NCBI GenBank assembly: GCA_018061525.1
Contig: JAGOUB010000029.1
Span: forward strand, 1-9,219
DNA length: 9,219 nucleotides
Direction of reading: 5' to 3'
Source: Candidatus Peribacteraceae bacterium
GTDB lineage: Bacteria; Patescibacteriota; Gracilibacteria; Peribacterales; Peribacteraceae
Shown here: positions 8,204 to 9,219 of the stretch, one piece after another
Numbering within the stretch: position 1 is the stretch's first letter
How the letters are laid out: every line of letters starts with the position of its first letter
Position numbers and translations under genes: made by a program
The notes under the pieces: model-generated
Database searches by the model: none
Seen by the model: the letters and a program-made list of their open reading frames with translations, nothing else
Told to the model about the DNA's origin: nothing

Positions 8204-8231
8204 AAAAACCCCGCCGCCTGGCGGGGTTTTT
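8204..8231. terminator. Bidirectional rho-independent terminator
   Basis: AAAAACCCCGCC and GGCGGGGTTTTT are perfect complements around the 4-nt loop GCCT. The T-run after the stem on both strands lets it end transcription of the Cys-rich gene (+, stop at 8179) and of the aminopeptidase gene (-, stop at 8234), which converge here with 54 bp between them. Confidence 0.92.
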
Positions 8232-8233
8232 CG

Positions 8234-9219
8234 TTAGAGCGTGAATTGTCCGTCTTTGAAGATCACCGTGGTTCCGCCGCCCGGCAGTTCGGCTGTGACG
8301 GTGCGGTCGGTGGTGGAGACAATGTCGGTGTGCTCGGGTGATTCGTTGAAGCCCATCGCCTCCCATTCCTCTTTGCTGGGCTTGGATTGGTCGCCGTCGA
8401 AGCTGTCCTTGTAGGCCTTGCCCACCGCCAGGTGCGTGTTACCGAAGGGGCCGCCCATATTCTCGTCGAAGAGGGTATCGGCCATAAAGCGCGTAATGCG
8501 CGAGATGCGACGGTCGGTGAGCGAGAACTCGCCGATCTTGTCGGCGTTCTCGCGGGCGATCATCGCCTTGAGGAAATCCTCGCCCTGCGAGGCGGATGCC
8601 TTCACCACGCGCCCGCCCTTGAACTCGAGCGCCACGTCCTTCACTAAATTGCCAAAGCGATAGAGCGGCTGGTTGAAGCGAACGACGCCCTCGGTGCCGC
8701 GCCAGTCGGGCGAGATGAAGAGCTCGTAGCTGGGGATGTTGCGGCCGCTGCCGCCGAGCCACTGGCGGTTGGCGCCGAGCTTCACCCATAGGTCAATGCC
8801 CTCGGCCTCCACGTGCACGCGCTCGATCTTGAGAGCGTTGAGCGCGCCCTTCAGGCGGTCAAGTTCGGCCTGGATGCGCTTCCACTCGGCGACGGGATCG
8901 GGCTTATCGAGGTAGCAACCCTCGATCACTTGCTGCCAGTATTCCTGAAGCGACATGCCGGCCTCGGCGGCCATGGCGGCTGTCGGGTACATGGCGAGCG
9001 TCCAGCTGAACTTGCCCTGGCGCTCCTTTTCGTCGTACCACTCGCGGACCTTCTTGCGGCTGTCGCTGGCCATGAAGAGGCGCTTAGGGTCGATGTCCTT
9101 CAGCTCGTGCGGGTCGCCGTCGGAGATGATGCTGACGTTATGGTCGACCAGCTCGGTCTCCGCCTTCTTGAAGGCCTCGGGGAAGAACGTCAGCTGCTCG
9201 TCGGAAGCGTAGGTGAAGA
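8234..9219 (-). CDS. M29-family metallo-aminopeptidase, N-terminus cut by window edge
   Basis: Removes N-terminal amino acids from peptides using two metal ions; the thermophilic aminopeptidases AmpT and AmpS are the type members. 327 residues are visible, and the family is usually about 400-420, so roughly 80-90 are missing. The frame is open from the window end and includes SDGDPHELKDIDPKRLF before an internal Met at 9073 that should not be taken as the start. Numbering from the first visible residue, all six expected metal ligands are present: Glu165 (in NIPSYELF), Glu230 (in KIGEFSL), His262 and Tyr269 (THLAVGKAY, the canonical spacing of 7), and His296 and Asp298 (SPEHTD, spacing of 2). 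The C-terminus ends on a strand (TVIFKDGQFTL), as in the family. No membrane segment is seen. It is probably cytoplasmic and active in peptide turnover. Confidence 0.94.
   Translation of the reverse strand, partial: FTYASDEQLTFFPEAFKKAETELVDHNVSIISDGDPHELKDIDPKRLFMASDSRKKVREWYDEKERQGKFSWTLAMYPTAAMAAEAGMSLQEYWQQVIEGCYLDKPDPVAEWKRIQAELDRLKGALNALKIERVHVEAEGIDLWVKLGANRQWLGGSGRNIPSYELFISPDWRGTEGVVRFNQPLYRFGNLVKDVALEFKGGRVVKASASQGEDFLKAMIARENADKIGEFSLTDRRISRITRFMADTLFDENMGGPFGNTHLAVGKAYKDSFDGDQSKPSKEEWEAMGFNESPEHTDIVSTTDRTVTAELPGGGTTVIFKDGQFTL

Overview
The window is GC-rich bacterial chromosome. It holds eight protein genes, two of them cut by the window edges, and no tRNA, rRNA, CRISPR array or insertion sequence that I can see. 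TGA serves as a stop (leuS and the Cys-rich gene end in it), so the standard bacterial code applies. A compact LeuRS without the usual bacterial insertion, a DUF4215-type Cys-rich secreted protein with Ser/Lys linkers, and single genes flanked by short gaps would fit a Patescibacteria/CPR lineage such as Peregrinibacteria/Peribacteria. DUF4215 repeats are also common in Myxococcota, so this placement is a guess.

Layout: an RsmB/NOP2-type RNA m5C methyltransferase (-, C-terminus off the left edge); a divergent 216-aa hypothetical protein with a methyltransferase-like fold pattern (+); leuS (-), convergent with it; a divergent 159-aa orphan protein with its own promoter, strong Shine-Dalgarno and terminator (+); der/engA (+); a 266-bp gap filled by a very long imperfect inverted repeat and a second perfect hairpin; a LOG/TIGR00725-type nucleotide-binding protein (-); a divergent secreted protein with seven Cys-rich repeats (+); a bidirectional terminator; and an M29 metallo-aminopeptidase (-, N-terminus off the right edge).

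Strand alternates at almost every gene, so there is little operon structure. The identifiable genes are mostly translation and ribosome housekeeping: rRNA/tRNA methylation, leucyl-tRNA charging, and 50S assembly by Der. The LOG protein, the Cys-rich protein and the aminopeptidase form a more accessory right-hand part.

The strongest unexplained signal is the inverted repeat at 6137-6303, where about 54 base pairs can be drawn in nested order around one centre. Other points of note are a LeuRS whose editing pocket departs from the canonical motif at two places, palindromes over both -10 boxes in the divergent LOG/Cys-rich promoter region, and two genes whose likely -10 box lies only 6-9 nt before the start codon, suggesting leaderless mRNAs.
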